NCBI GenBank assembly: GCA_007833815.1
Contig: CP033464.1
Coordinates: 3,280,001-3,344,000, forward strand
DNA length: 64,000 nt
Source of the DNA: Brevibacillus laterosporus
Lineage (GTDB): Bacteria; Bacillota; Bacilli; Brevibacillales; Brevibacillaceae
Direction: 5' to 3'
The translations under genes were made by a program, and so were the position numbers. Positions 1 to 8,803 of this stretch are shown here, one piece after another. The first letter of the stretch is position 1. Each line of letters opens with the position of its first letter. The notes beneath the pieces are model-generated. The model was not told where the DNA came from. It did not search any database and was given only the letters and a program-made list of their open reading frames with translations.

Positions 1-403
1 TAAGAAGCACGTTTTTTTTTGTCCTATCAACATTACATAACCAGTAATCAAATACAATGAGAGGAGCGATGACTTCTGGATTATTTAGATGCTCGGGCAA
101 AGGTTGATTCATTACATTATCGGTGTTAGGAATGTAGCGAGAGGCAAATTGTTCAGGAGTGTAGAGCAGTGGTTCTAGTAGAGCTTGTTGTTCATAAAAA
201 GCTTGGGGAAGATGAATAATTGAGGATTGAGGAACAGGGAGATGTAAAAAACGTGCAAAACAATAACCGATCCATTCATTAAGTAATGTTTTTTCAAAGC
301 CGGGTGTGACTGCTTTGACAACATAGCGTTGCCCATCTTCGCCCGTGATAAGATGGGCAAGCGATTTTCCTTCCAATTGTCGATGGAAACGCAATTGGCT
401 CAT
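1..403 (-). CDS. HipA-like kinase, 3' part beyond window
   Basis: The reading frame opens with ATG at 403-401 and runs off the left edge, giving 134 residues without a stop. The visible end contains F-D-Y-W-L-C-N-V-D-R followed by T-K-K-N-V-L-L. This D-x-W-x-x-N-x-D-R...N pattern is the catalytic loop region of HipA-like (PI3/4-kinase-like) kinases found in Firmicutes. The ATG overlaps the stop of the upstream glycosyltransferase as ATGA, so the two are very likely co-translated. The substrate is unknown; an unlinked HipB antitoxin partner is not seen here, so a toxin role should not be assumed. Confidence 0.72.
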   Translation of the reverse strand, partial: MSQLRFHRQLEGKSLAHLITGEDGQRYVVKAVTPGFEKTLLNEWIGYCFARFLHLPVPQSSIIHLPQAFYEQQALLEPLLYTPEQFASRYIPNTDNVMNQPLPEHLNNPEVIAPLIVFDYWLCNVDRTKKNVLL

Positions 404-1497
404 GAATCGCTACCCCCTTTCTTTACCACTTGATGTAAGAAATCAACATATTGTTTTGCACAGATAGAGATGTCAAAATGTGCGGCCACATGTTCTGTAC
501 ATGCTTGAGACATGGCTTGGTGCATTTCCTGTGAATCAAGCAAGCGATACAGTTGATTGACTGCTCCACGAACATGATTCTCTTGATAGAGCCGTCCAGT
601 CTCTCCATGTTTGATAATTTCGGGTATGGAAGAAACGCTAGCGGCTACGACGGGTACACCGCAGGCCATGGATTCAATGAAGGTATTGCCAAAGGATTCT
701 GCCCGTGTTGTAGCTAGTGTACACCCCCCAGATTCTCGAATTTGTGAATACACATGGGGCATTTGTTGATAAGGGACAATGGGAAACCAGCTAACGATGT
801 CAGTTAGTCCCTTTTCGTGCCATTTAGTCGAAAAATTTTGTTTCTGAACACTTTTATTACCACCGATAATCCAAAATTCGATATCGTCTCGTTCTGCTTT
901 CACCAATTTGGCGATTTTAAGTAGCATTTTCCAATTTTTTCGTTTGTCTAACCGTCCGATCCAACCAATGATTTTTTTGGATTTAGGTCGAGAACAAAAG
1001 AGGGGCTTCGTGCTATCTTGAGAAGAAATTGGTTGAAACAAGTCCGTATCGACGCCATTATGGATAACTGTTATAGGAACTGGGTCACATAGCATGGAAA
1101 CCACTCTTTTTTGATAAGAGGAGGGCACGATAATTTGAACAGGCTGAATGCCATAGAAATCAGACAGATGAGGAGCTAGCTTAATAATCTCGGGAGTGCG
1201 AGCTTCTATAATAACTGGTCCGGCATACTGTGCTCCCCTTAGCCAGCCATAAGCTTCCTTTGTATCAACAACAATAATGGCATCATAATGGCTATCTCGG
1301 ATAATTGGTATGATTTCTTTACTGTCAGTAGTGAGGAAAACCTTAGCAACATCCTGCATCATGTGTATGCCACCTAGATCAGTTGTGTATAAAAAATCGG
1401 TTTCTATTCCATGCTTTTTGAAAAAAATGGCTCGGTTGCGCCAACCAGCATTTACTCCACCAACGGTTAGAAGGCGCCAAATGACTAGTATTTTCAT
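400..1497 (-). CDS. Family 4 glycosyltransferase
   Basis: A 365-residue retaining glycosyltransferase of the GT-B fold. Seen: an N-terminal Rossmann-like strand (MKILVIW), a central W-I-G-R-L-D-K-R-K-N motif that begins the nucleotide-sugar-binding domain, and the C-terminal E-S-F-G-N-T-F-I-E-S-M-A-C-G-V-P-V-V signature of GT4 enzymes, with both Glu residues of the E-x7-E motif. I chose ATG at 1497 because GGTGGG lies about 8 bases upstream; a longer frame from 1521 has no ribosome site. The stop overlaps the HipA-like gene. Acceptor and sugar cannot be read from sequence. It could serve a spore or cell-surface glycan. Confidence 0.85.
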   Translation of the reverse strand: MKILVIWRLLTVGGVNAGWRNRAIFFKKHGIETDFLYTTDLGGIHMMQDVAKVFLTTDSKEIIPIIRDSHYDAIIVVDTKEAYGWLRGAQYAGPVIIEARTPEIIKLAPHLSDFYGIQPVQIIVPSSYQKRVVSMLCDPVPITVIHNGVDTDLFQPISSQDSTKPLFCSRPKSKKIIGWIGRLDKRKNWKMLLKIAKLVKAERDDIEFWIIGGNKSVQKQNFSTKWHEKGLTDIVSWFPIVPYQQMPHVYSQIRESGGCTLATTRAESFGNTFIESMACGVPVVAASVSSIPEIIKHGETGRLYQENHVRGAVNQLYRLLDSQEMHQAMSQACTEHVAAHFDISICAKQYVDFLHQVVKKGGSDS

Positions 1498-1752
1498 AAT
1501 CTGACCCACCTTGGTGTGCAAGTATTCCGTCAGGGAAAGAGTTATACAAAAAAGACAACAGCATTTTGGGGATTTTTAATGAATGGTTTAGAAAGGAGCA
1601 TTGATGTAAGATTTTTGCTAGCTGGAATATATGGGGTTTGTTACATTTGCTTTTGTTTTGAAGTAGTATTCCGGTTTTGATGGGATGTCGTAAGTTGTTT
1701 AGGTGAGCAATGGGACTTATGGTTGTGTTTTATGTCTCCTTTTATGAATGAA

Positions 1753-2631
1753 TTAGTGTCGTTCTCTTTTTGTTTCTTCTTTTGTGTCTTCTCTTTGAAG
1801 TAAGGCAGATCGTTCAAGTAAGTAAGCATTTTCTTGTTTCGATTGCAATTGTTCTTCCAACAACGCTTTTTCTGTTTCTTCCTTGTGAATCTTACGGATC
1901 ATACTGTCTAATTTCACTCCATAAAGAGCTTGTTCATGAGTAGAGAGTAGAGGATAGGTTGCTTTACTAGCAATATGTTTAGAATTCATTAATTGCTCGC
2001 TTGAGATTACTCGATGAATATTACGAGCCAATCGATCCATTTCACGATAATGTTCCCACTCTCTATACAGTTCAGGTGCCATCTCTTCTACGTGGGCAAG
2101 AAAGATTGCACCTTGTTGTGCACCAAGACTGGTGATTAATTTACGTGGATAAGGATAGGTTCGATCCCGCCAAACTGTCCTGCCTACGTCGATCACTTTA
2201 AGCTGACCAGATGGAAGTAAGTAGATCTGTCGCTTGTGATGGTCAATCCTTTCATAACCAATTTTTTTAAAGGTAACGAGCATGTGTATCAGCTTTAGCG
2301 AAAGCTCTTTGGTCAGCGTCTCTACTTGTAGATACTCACGCAAATCAATCCCTTTAATTTTTTCCATCACAATATAATTGATTCCACGGTCGTAAATGGT
2401 CGGTAGTAGGGTTGTTTGTTGACCAAGTTGTAGGGCGTAATATTCACGTTCACAATCTTTTACCTCTCCATAAATCTTGACACAAACCGTATCAGTTAGT
2501 TCGAAGACAGCTCCTTGCCTACCCTGGCCCATCAATTTTAGAGGTGTAGGGTTGATTACTTCCACATCTTGATTTTCTTTTGGTATCACCCGAATGTGAC
2601 CAAGATACCAAAGAAGATTGGTATACTCCAA
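1753..2631 (-). CDS. Protein-kinase-like protein
   Basis: A 292-residue protein with a diverged eukaryotic-type kinase fold. Visible parts in order: a Gly-rich loop G-Q-G-R-Q-G-A-V-F (about residues 36-44), a candidate ATP Lys in C-V-K-I-Y-G, a hinge-like I-V-M-E-K-I-K-G, then a catalytic-loop region R-I-D-H-H-K-R-Q-I and D-V-G-R in place of DFG. The last 60 residues are charged and probably coiled coil. The start is TTG at 2631: GAAGGAGGG stands 6 bases before it, and the ATG eight codons earlier contains that site inside its own coding sequence. It may phosphorylate a small molecule or protein; YrzF-like proteins are the nearest family I recall. Odd catalytic residues make activity uncertain. 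Confidence 0.72.
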   Translation of the reverse strand: MEYTNLLWYLGHIRVIPKENQDVEVINPTPLKLMGQGRQGAVFELTDTVCVKIYGEVKDCEREYYALQLGQQTTLLPTIYDRGINYIVMEKIKGIDLREYLQVETLTKELSLKLIHMLVTFKKIGYERIDHHKRQIYLLPSGQLKVIDVGRTVWRDRTYPYPRKLITSLGAQQGAIFLAHVEEMAPELYREWEHYREMDRLARNIHRVISSEQLMNSKHIASKATYPLLSTHEQALYGVKLDSMIRKIHKEETEKALLEEQLQSKQENAYLLERSALLQREDTKEETKRERH

Positions 2632-2855
2632 AATGTTCCCTCCTTCACGACACAATGTGGGATATTTGATTTCTTTATTAGATGCACCAACTTCTTTAGT
2701 CGTTCATAAAATAGTCGGTTGTACGTTTGGTAAAAGGCCCTGTAGGTTCCCTACGAAGAACTATACATCCAAATCTATGTGTGATAGGCTATCAATAAGT
2801 ATTTGGTAGTTTTTCATACATTAATTATGACGTTACCAGGAGGTCCAGGTTTTCC

Positions 2856-4040
2856 ATGAAACTTGCAAATCGAGTCACAGTTCTTTCTCCATCTTCCACT
2901 TTGGCCATTACGGCGAAAGCAAACGAAATGAAGCGACAAGGAATTGACGTTGTTAGCTTCGGAGCGGGGGAGCCTGACTTTAATACCCCGGAACATATCA
3001 TTGAAGCAGCTGAAAGGGCGATGCGTGAAGGGAAAACCAAGTATACCGCAACAGCTGGTATTCCTGAATTGCTACAAGCTATCAGCAACAAGTACCAACA
3101 AGAGTATAATTTGACTTACAGCACTAAGCAAGTCATTGTGACCAATGGGGGAAAACACGCCTTGTTTAATCTGTTTATGGCGTTGTTAAACCCTGGTGAT
3201 GAAGTGATTGTGCCAATCCCTTATTGGGTGAGCTATCCAGAGATGGTGAAGGTAGCAGAGGGGGTTCCTGTTTTTGTTGAAGGTAAGGAATCTAACAATT
3301 TTAAGGTGACCGCGGAGCAAGTAAAACAAGCCATTACCCCTCGCACACGTGCACTCATCATCAATTCTCCAAGCAATCCTACTGGTAGCATTTATACACG
3401 TAAGGAATTGGAAGAAATTGTGGATGTTTGCTTGTCACATAATGTGTTAATGGTTTCAGATGAAATTTATGAAAAGTTGATCTATGATGGACATGAAGCG
3501 GTTACTGTAGCTTCTTTTGGCAAGGAAGCCTACGAAAACACTGTGATTATTAATGGGATGTCCAAACCATATTCCATGACAGGATGGCGCATGGGTTATG
3601 CGTTAGGCAATGAGGAATTAATCCGGGCTATGGTAGATTTATCCAGCCATAGCACTTCTAACCCTACGTCATTTGCTCAATATGGTGCGCTAGCGGCATT
3701 GACAGGTTCGCAAGCCTCCTTGGAAATGATGCGAGGCGAATTTGTCAAACGCCGTGATCGTGTAGTTGATTTGTTAAATGAAATCGAAGGCGTGACATGC
3801 TTAAAGCCAGAGGGAGCTTTCTATGTGTTCCCTAATGTAGCCAAAGCAATGGAAAAACAAGGGTTTGCTAATGTGGATGACTGGAGTAAAGCATTGTTGG
3901 AGCAAGAAAAGGTAGCTTTAATCCCAGGTAGTGGCTTTGGTTCCCCTGAAAATATTCGTATTTCATATGCAACATCCATGGAACAATTGGAAAAGGGAAT
4001 TAGTCGTATCAAGCATTTTGTGGAAGGAAAGTCCCTCTAA
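2856..4040 (+). CDS. aspB: Aspartate aminotransferase
   Basis: A 394-residue PLP-dependent class I aminotransferase that moves the amino group between aspartate and 2-oxoglutarate. Seen: S-N-P-T-G, which positions the cofactor; S-D-E-I-Y-E near the pyridine ring; and N-G-M-S-K-P-Y-S with the Schiff-base lysine at residue 237, followed by T-G-W-R-M-G-Y, whose Arg binds PLP phosphate. AGGAGG lies upstream of the ATG. It precedes asnS, as in Bacillus subtilis, so aspartate supply and asparaginyl-tRNA charging are neighbours; a terminator and a separate promoter lie between them here. Confidence 0.93.
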   Translation: MKLANRVTVLSPSSTLAITAKANEMKRQGIDVVSFGAGEPDFNTPEHIIEAAERAMREGKTKYTATAGIPELLQAISNKYQQEYNLTYSTKQVIVTNGGKHALFNLFMALLNPGDEVIVPIPYWVSYPEMVKVAEGVPVFVEGKESNNFKVTAEQVKQAITPRTRALIINSPSNPTGSIYTRKELEEIVDVCLSHNVLMVSDEIYEKLIYDGHEAVTVASFGKEAYENTVIINGMSKPYSMTGWRMGYALGNEELIRAMVDLSSHSTSNPTSFAQYGALAALTGSQASLEMMRGEFVKRRDRVVDLLNEIEGVTCLKPEGAFYVFPNVAKAMEKQGFANVDDWSKALLEQEKVALIPGSGFGSPENIRISYATSMEQLEKGISRIKHFVEGKSL

Positions 4041-4054
4041 GGAGGGGCTTTTTT
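4031..4054 (+). terminator. Terminator after aspB
   Basis: The stem GTCCCTC/GAGGGGC encloses the aspB stop codon in its loop and is followed by six T. It separates aspB from asnS. Confidence 0.8.
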
Positions 4055-4083
4055 ACATGATTGAAAAGATACAATAACAATCG

Positions 4084-4113
4084 TTGAAATTAGTAGAGAG
4101 AGGATAGTATAAT
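4084..4113 (+). promoter_or_regulatory. asnS promoter
   Basis: TTGAAA (4084-4089) and TATAAT (4108-4113) are separated by 18 bases, a good vegetative SigA-type promoter about 40 bases before the asnS start. Confidence 0.65.
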
Positions 4114-4121
4114 TGTAAGGG

Positions 4122-4138
4122 TTATCTGGTACAGATAA
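4122..4138 (+). promoter_or_regulatory. Small palindrome before asnS RBS
   Basis: TTATCTG-GTA-CAGATAA is a perfect 7-bp inverted repeat with a 3-base spacer that ends two bases before the GGAGG of asnS. It may be a protein operator or a short hairpin in the 5' end of the message. No T-box structure is present in this short leader. Confidence 0.35.
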
Positions 4139-4152
4139 ATGGAGGTCGTATT

Positions 4153-5445
4153 ATGTCATTAATTACAATTGGTCAGGTCGGGCAACATGTCGGACAAGAA
4201 GTCAAGATAGGATGCTGGCTATACAACAAGCGGAGCAGTGGAAAAATCCAATTTCTCCAACTGCGTGACGGCTCCGGATTTATCCAAGGGGTTGTGGTAA
4301 AAGCAGAGGTAAGCGAAGAGGCGTGGAACAATGCGAAGGAACTAACGCAAGAAAGTTCTTTGTACATAACAGGGATGGTACGCGCAGATGATCGTGCTCC
4401 AAGCGGCTATGAACTAACTGTAACAGGAGTAGAAATCATCCAGGTTACACAAGACTACCCGATTTCACTTAAGGAACACGGTGTAGATTTCTTGATGGAT
4501 AACCGCCATCTATGGTTACGTGCTCCTCGCCAACGTGCAGCAATGGCTGTGCGTTCGGAAATTATTCGCGCCGTATACGAGTTCTTCCAAATCAATGGAT
4601 TCTATAAAGTTGATCCACCGATTTTGACTCCTACATCTGCCGAAGGAACCACTAATCTGTTCCATACGAAATACTTTGAAGAAGATGCTTATCTCTCTCA
4701 AAGTGGGCAACTGTACATGGAAGCAGCAGCAATGGCATTAGGACGCGTGTTTTCCTTTGGTCCTACATTCCGTGCAGAGAAATCCAAAACACGTCGCCAC
4801 TTGATTGAGTTCTGGATGATTGAGCCAGAAATGGCATTCGTCGATCATGAAGAAAGCTTACGCATTCAAGAGAATTTTGTATCGCATATTGTGCAGTCCG
4901 TTTTAAAAAATTGCCAACGCGAATTGAAAGCTCTAGATCGCGACACTACGAAACTAGAAAAAGTAAAAGCTCCATTCCCACGTATTACATATGATGATGC
5001 GATTAAGCTCCTACAAGAAAAAGGTAGCGAGATTAAATGGGGAGATGATTTCGGTGCGCCAGATGAGACTATGATTGCTGAGCATTATGATATGCCTGTC
5101 TTCATTACTCACTATCCGACTGAAATCAAGGCATTTTACATGAAGCCACATCCAGATCGTTCAGATGTGGTTCTGTGTGCAGACCTGATTGCACCAGAGG
5201 GCTATGGAGAAATTATTGGTGGTAGCCAACGTATTGACGATCCAGAACTACTTGAAGCTCGTTTCCAAGAGCATAGTCTCTCTGAGGAAACCTACAAGTG
5301 GTATATGGACTTACGTAAATATGGAACGGTGCCTCATTCTGGATTCGGTTTAGGTTTAGAGAGAACAGTGGCATGGGTTTGTGGATTGGATCACGTTCGT
5401 GAAACAATACCATTCCCACGTTTATTGTACAGATTGTATCCATAA
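4153..5445 (+). CDS. asnS: Asparagine-tRNA ligase
   Basis: A 430-residue class IIb aminoacyl-tRNA synthetase that charges tRNA-Asn with asparagine in the cytosol. The first 110 residues form the OB-fold anticodon-binding domain ([11 protein letters not shown]). The catalytic domain shows motif 2 ([20 protein letters not shown]) and motif 3 (G-F-G-L-G-L-E-R near residue 397). Its length is typical of bacterial AsnRS. GGAGG precedes the ATG. In Bacillus the next gene is dnaD; here a 4.5-kb iron-uptake locus lies between them. Confidence 0.95.
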   Translation: MSLITIGQVGQHVGQEVKIGCWLYNKRSSGKIQFLQLRDGSGFIQGVVVKAEVSEEAWNNAKELTQESSLYITGMVRADDRAPSGYELTVTGVEIIQVTQDYPISLKEHGVDFLMDNRHLWLRAPRQRAAMAVRSEIIRAVYEFFQINGFYKVDPPILTPTSAEGTTNLFHTKYFEEDAYLSQSGQLYMEAAAMALGRVFSFGPTFRAEKSKTRRHLIEFWMIEPEMAFVDHEESLRIQENFVSHIVQSVLKNCQRELKALDRDTTKLEKVKAPFPRITYDDAIKLLQEKGSEIKWGDDFGAPDETMIAEHYDMPVFITHYPTEIKAFYMKPHPDRSDVVLCADLIAPEGYGEIIGGSQRIDDPELLEARFQEHSLSEETYKWYMDLRKYGTVPHSGFGLGLERTVAWVCGLDHVRETIPFPRLLYRLYP

Positions 5446-5498
5446 TAGATTATCTATAAATAAATAATAGTAAATACCTTTAACTATATATTGGGATG

Positions 5499-5533
5499 AA
5501 AACCTCTTGTTGAGTGTATAAACAAGGGGTTTT
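5499..5533. terminator. Terminator-like hairpin after asnS
   Basis: The arms at 5499-5511 and 5521-5533 pair over 13 bp (one G-T pair) with A-rich and T-rich ends, so it could act in either direction. Confidence 0.65.
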
Positions 5534-5608
5534 CGCTGTTTTCTATGCATATAAACTACTTTATTCAAACGAAAAGACGCTATAAATGTAGAAATTACGA
5601 AAAAATAG

Positions 5609-5638
5609 TTGAATATGAGAATGAAAATCATTTATAAT
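5609..5638 (+). promoter_or_regulatory. Promoter of siderophore transporter operon
   Basis: TTGAAT (5609-5614) and a perfect TATAAT (5633-5638) are 18 bases apart. The spacer contains the Fur box, so bound Fur would block RNA polymerase directly. Confidence 0.7.
5616..5630. promoter_or_regulatory. Fur box
   Basis: TGAGAATGAAAATCA matches the Bacillus 7-1-7 Fur consensus TGATAATnATTATCA at 11 of 14 positions and lies between the -35 and -10 elements. It predicts induction under iron starvation. Confidence 0.65.
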
Positions 5639-5658
5639 AATCCTTGGATGATGATTAA

Positions 5659-5673
5659 TGAAAATCAATCTCA
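5659..5673. promoter_or_regulatory. Second possible Fur box
   Basis: TGAAAATCAATCTCA matches the 7-1-7 Fur consensus at 11 of 14 positions and lies about 20 bases downstream of the -10 element, in the early transcribed region. It is less well placed than the first site. The rest of 5674-5771 shows no clear structure. Confidence 0.4.
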
Positions 5674-5771
5674 TTTGTAATATTTTGTAATATAAACCGA
5701 TACATAACATGAAAATAGAATAAAGAAATACTAGAAATCACATCAGTTGCTAATGTCATACGGGGGGAACT

Positions 5772-6728
5772 ATGAAAAAGAGATACTTATTTTTAGCATT
5801 AATCATTCTATCCATGTGTTCCTTGTTTATCGGGGTCAAAAACATTACTCCGCTTGACATTCTAAATTTTGAAAATGAGCAGGTTGAAATTTTTTTAATC
5901 AGTCGCGTTCCACGTTTGATTAGTATTATTGTGGCTGGGATTAGCTTGAGTATCTGCGGTTTAATCATGCAGCAGATCACACGCAACAAATTCGTGTCGC
6001 CTACGACTGCTGGAACTATGGATTGCGCCAGATTAGGTGTATTAGTATCGCTCATGTTGTTTACTACGGAGAGTCCGATTGTTAAAATGATCGTCGCATT
6101 CGTTTTCGCTCTGGCTGGTACCTTTATCTTTATGAATATCCTTAAAAGAATCAAATTCAAAGATACTATCTTTATTCCCTTGGTAGGTATCATGTTTGGT
6201 AACATCGTGAGTTCAATTAGCACCTTCTTTGCTTATAAGTATGACCTAATACAAAATATATCTTCTTGGTTGCAAGGAGACTTCTCCATGGTAATGAGGG
6301 GAAGATATGAACTTTTGTACTTCAGTATTCCTCTTGTAATTATCGCCTTTATTTATGCGAATAAGTTCACGGTCGCAGGGATGGGGGAAGAGTTCGCAGT
6401 CAATCTAGGACTTAACTATCAGCGTGTGGTCAATGTCGGATTAATCATCATTGCTATGATTTCTTCCTTGGTGTTGCTCACGGTTGGAATGATTCCATTC
6501 CTCGGCTTGATTATTCCTAACATCGTTTCCATCTATCGTGGGGACAATCTACGGAACAGTCTACCGCATACAGCCTTACTCGGAGCCGTATTTGTCCTAG
6601 CTTGTGATATATTAGGACGTCTTGTTATTTATCCTTATGAGTTATCTATTGGGCTTATGGTCGGGGTTATCGGCAGTGGAATATTCCTGTACTTACTCAT
6701 GAGGAGAAATGCATATGCAGCAATGTAG
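5772..6728 (+). CDS. Iron-siderophore ABC permease 1
   Basis: A 318-residue FecCD-family (BtuC-type) membrane permease with about nine hydrophobic segments. Recognisable parts are S-R-V-P-R-L-I near residue 45, typical of the first cytoplasmic loop, and G-M-I-P-F-L-G-L-I-I-P-N-I near residue 240, the coupling region that contacts the ATPase. GGGGGGAAC precedes the ATG. It is the first gene of the operon. Gene order (permease, permease, ATPase, binding protein) matches B. subtilis yclNOPQ, the petrobactin importer, so a catecholate siderophore is the likely substrate; this is inference from order and family. Confidence 0.88.
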   Translation: MKKRYLFLALIILSMCSLFIGVKNITPLDILNFENEQVEIFLISRVPRLISIIVAGISLSICGLIMQQITRNKFVSPTTAGTMDCARLGVLVSLMLFTTESPIVKMIVAFVFALAGTFIFMNILKRIKFKDTIFIPLVGIMFGNIVSSISTFFAYKYDLIQNISSWLQGDFSMVMRGRYELLYFSIPLVIIAFIYANKFTVAGMGEEFAVNLGLNYQRVVNVGLIIIAMISSLVLLTVGMIPFLGLIIPNIVSIYRGDNLRNSLPHTALLGAVFVLACDILGRLVIYPYELSIGLMVGVIGSGIFLYLLMRRNAYAAM

Positions 6729-7671
6729 AAGAATGTTAAGCATCCTTGCAATGATAGCACTCGTCTTGATCGGGCTGTTTATCTTCTACAAGATGAATGC
6801 GAATAACTGGGATTATGTACTTCCCAAACGAAGTAAGAATGTGCTTGCCATCATTTTGACCGGGGGAGCGATCGCTTTCTCATCCGTTGTGTTCCAAACT
6901 ATAACTAATAACCGAATCTTAACTCCTAGCGTTATCGGATTAGATTCGCTCTATATGTTTATTCAGACAGTTGTTGTCTTCGTATTTGGTTCCATGCATA
7001 TTACAATTATGAATAAAAACGTTAATTTTATCCTATCGGTAGGTCTCATGATTATATTTTCAAGCATTCTATTTAAAGCGTTGTTTAAAGGCGAGGGAAG
7101 GAATATCTTTTTCTTGCTTCTAGTGGGGATTATTTTTGGAACGTTCTTCTCTAGTTTATCTTCCTTTATGCAAATGCTGATTGATCCAAATGAGTTTCAG
7201 ATCGTTCAGGACAAAATGTTTGCTAGTTTTAACAACGTCAACACCGATATCTTGATTCTATCTGTGATCGGAATTGCGATAGCTGGTGGGTATGTCTTTA
7301 CACAGATAAAATTCCTTGATGTCATTTCCTTGGGGAGAGATCAAGCGATTAATTTAGGAATTGATTACGACCGAGTCGTTAAAAGATTGCTTATCGTGAT
7401 TGCGGTGCTTGTTTCCATTTCAACCGCATTGGTTGGCCCGATTACTTTTCTGGGCTTATTGGTAGCAAATTTGGCACGTGAATATTTAAAGGTGTTTCAG
7501 CACAAGTATTTGCTGATCGGCTCTATGCTCATTAGTACCATTGCTTTAGTTGGAGGACAGTTCATCGTGGAGCGAGCCTTTCAATTCTCGACACCGCTCA
7601 GTGTCATCATCAATTTCATCGGTGGCATGTACTTCTTATATCTGCTGTTAAAGGAGAATAAAGCATGGTAG
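6715..7671 (+). CDS. Iron-siderophore ABC permease 2
   Basis: A 318-residue FecCD-family permease that would pair with the upstream permease to form the channel. Seen: L-P-K-R-S-K-N-V in the first loop, G-P-I-T-F-L-G-L-L-V-A-N-L-A-R in the ATPase-contact loop, and alternating hydrophobic segments throughout. It overlaps the upstream gene by 14 bases. I chose ATG at 6715 because GGAG (6703-6706) lies 8 bases ahead; the ATG at 6709 would leave only 2 bases. Confidence 0.88.
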   Translation: MQQCRRMLSILAMIALVLIGLFIFYKMNANNWDYVLPKRSKNVLAIILTGGAIAFSSVVFQTITNNRILTPSVIGLDSLYMFIQTVVVFVFGSMHITIMNKNVNFILSVGLMIIFSSILFKALFKGEGRNIFFLLLVGIIFGTFFSSLSSFMQMLIDPNEFQIVQDKMFASFNNVNTDILILSVIGIAIAGGYVFTQIKFLDVISLGRDQAINLGIDYDRVVKRLLIVIAVLVSISTALVGPITFLGLLVANLAREYLKVFQHKYLLIGSMLISTIALVGGQFIVERAFQFSTPLSVIINFIGGMYFLYLLLKENKAW

Positions 7672-8423
7672 AAGTAAAAAACGTAACAAAATTCTATGGC
7701 AATAAGCCCGTTGTTGAAAATATATCGGTGACGATTGAAAAGGGAAGTATCACTTCCTTTATCGGTCCAAATGGTGCTGGAAAAAGTACATTGCTGTCCA
7801 TGATAAGTCGCTTACTCAAGAAGGATGAAGGCGAAGTTTACATTGAAGGGCAAGAGATAAGCAAATGGAACAGCAAGGATTTGGCAAAAAAAATCTCGAT
7901 CTTAAAGCAATCCAACCATATTAATATTCGTCTAACCGTAAAAGAATTGGTTAGCTTTGGTCGCTTTCCTTATTCGCAAGGCAATTTATCACCAGAGGAT
8001 TGGAAATATGTTGAAGAAGCGATTTCGTATATGGAACTGGAAGGGATGCAGGACAAATTTTTGGATCAACTAAGTGGTGGACAAAGACAACGAGCTTACA
8101 TTGCCATGGTTATTGCACAGAACACAGACTATATTTTGCTGGATGAGCCATTAAATAATTTAGATATGAAGCATTCGGTGCAAATCATGAAAACATTGAG
8201 ACGTTTGGTAGCCGAATTAGGCAAGACGATCATCATTGTAATTCATGATATTAACTTTGCTTCTTGTTATTCGGATTATATTGTGGCATTAAAAGATGGC
8301 AAAGTAATCAAAGAGGGTTCTACCCAAGAAATCATTAACCCAAAAGTCTTGCAGGACTTGTATGAAATGGATTTCAATATCCAAAACATCGAAGGCAACG
8401 ACATCTGTGTCTATTTCGCTTAA
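7665..8423 (+). CDS. Iron-siderophore ABC transporter ATPase
   Basis: A 252-residue ATP-binding subunit of the FepC/FhuC type. Seen: Walker A G-P-N-G-A-G-K-S-T near residue 36, Q-loop region, the ABC signature L-S-G-G-Q-R-Q-R near residue 136, Walker B Y-I-L-L-D-E-P-L-N-N-L-D, and the switch His in V-I-H-D-I-N-F-A. It overlaps the permease gene by 7 bases and has GGAG 8 bases before the ATG. It powers import through the two permeases upstream. Confidence 0.92.
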   Translation: MVEVKNVTKFYGNKPVVENISVTIEKGSITSFIGPNGAGKSTLLSMISRLLKKDEGEVYIEGQEISKWNSKDLAKKISILKQSNHINIRLTVKELVSFGRFPYSQGNLSPEDWKYVEEAISYMELEGMQDKFLDQLSGGQRQRAYIAMVIAQNTDYILLDEPLNNLDMKHSVQIMKTLRRLVAELGKTIIIVIHDINFASCYSDYIVALKDGKVIKEGSTQEIINPKVLQDLYEMDFNIQNIEGNDICVYFA

Positions 8424-8803
8424 TAAATACGGATTGTGTTAACAAGATAAGTAGCAGGTGGGAATTCAAACAGAAATGATAGGGCTGGCCTGCCGATGTA
8501 GGAAACCTTCTTCCATTCCTTTCCTAAACGTATGGATGAGGCTTACGGGTTGATTCCATGATGGGGTATTTCCCAAAAACAGGCATTCCTGTTGTCACTC
8601 AAGCAAGGGGGATTACGGGCTTACATATCAATGTAGCTTCGTAAATTGACACAGGACGCTTGGAGGAAGAAAAAGAAGGTACAAAGCAGGCGCAGAAAAG
8701 TTTTACACTTTGTTTCACTAGTTGATGGAAGAGCAGATACTTCTTAGTATGTTGTACCATCTGTTCTACATCTTGTTTTAAAAAACTTATAGAGGTGAGA
8801 ATC
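8424..8803. other. 380-bp spacer within the transporter locus
   Basis: No intact gene is visible. The stretch holds a short stem (8499-8526), a possible promoter (8722-8750), and a frame at about 8552-8717 that reads like eroded coding sequence with an internal stop. Its length and content suggest that the binding-protein gene may be transcribed separately as well as from the operon. Confidence 0.4.
8722..8750 (+). promoter_or_regulatory. Possible internal promoter before binding protein
   Basis: TTGATG and TAGTAT are 17 bases apart, about 55 bases before the start of the binding-protein gene. No good Fur box overlaps it. Confidence 0.4.

Noticed and set aside
1-403. Reading the HipA-like gene as a toxin-antitoxin system
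   Set aside because: No HipB-like small helix-turn-helix gene is visible next to it. The overlap is with a glycosyltransferase, and the gene is cut by the window edge.
4041-4152. T-box riboswitch before asnS
   Set aside because: The leader is only about 35 bases long and lacks the T-box sequence and specifier stem.
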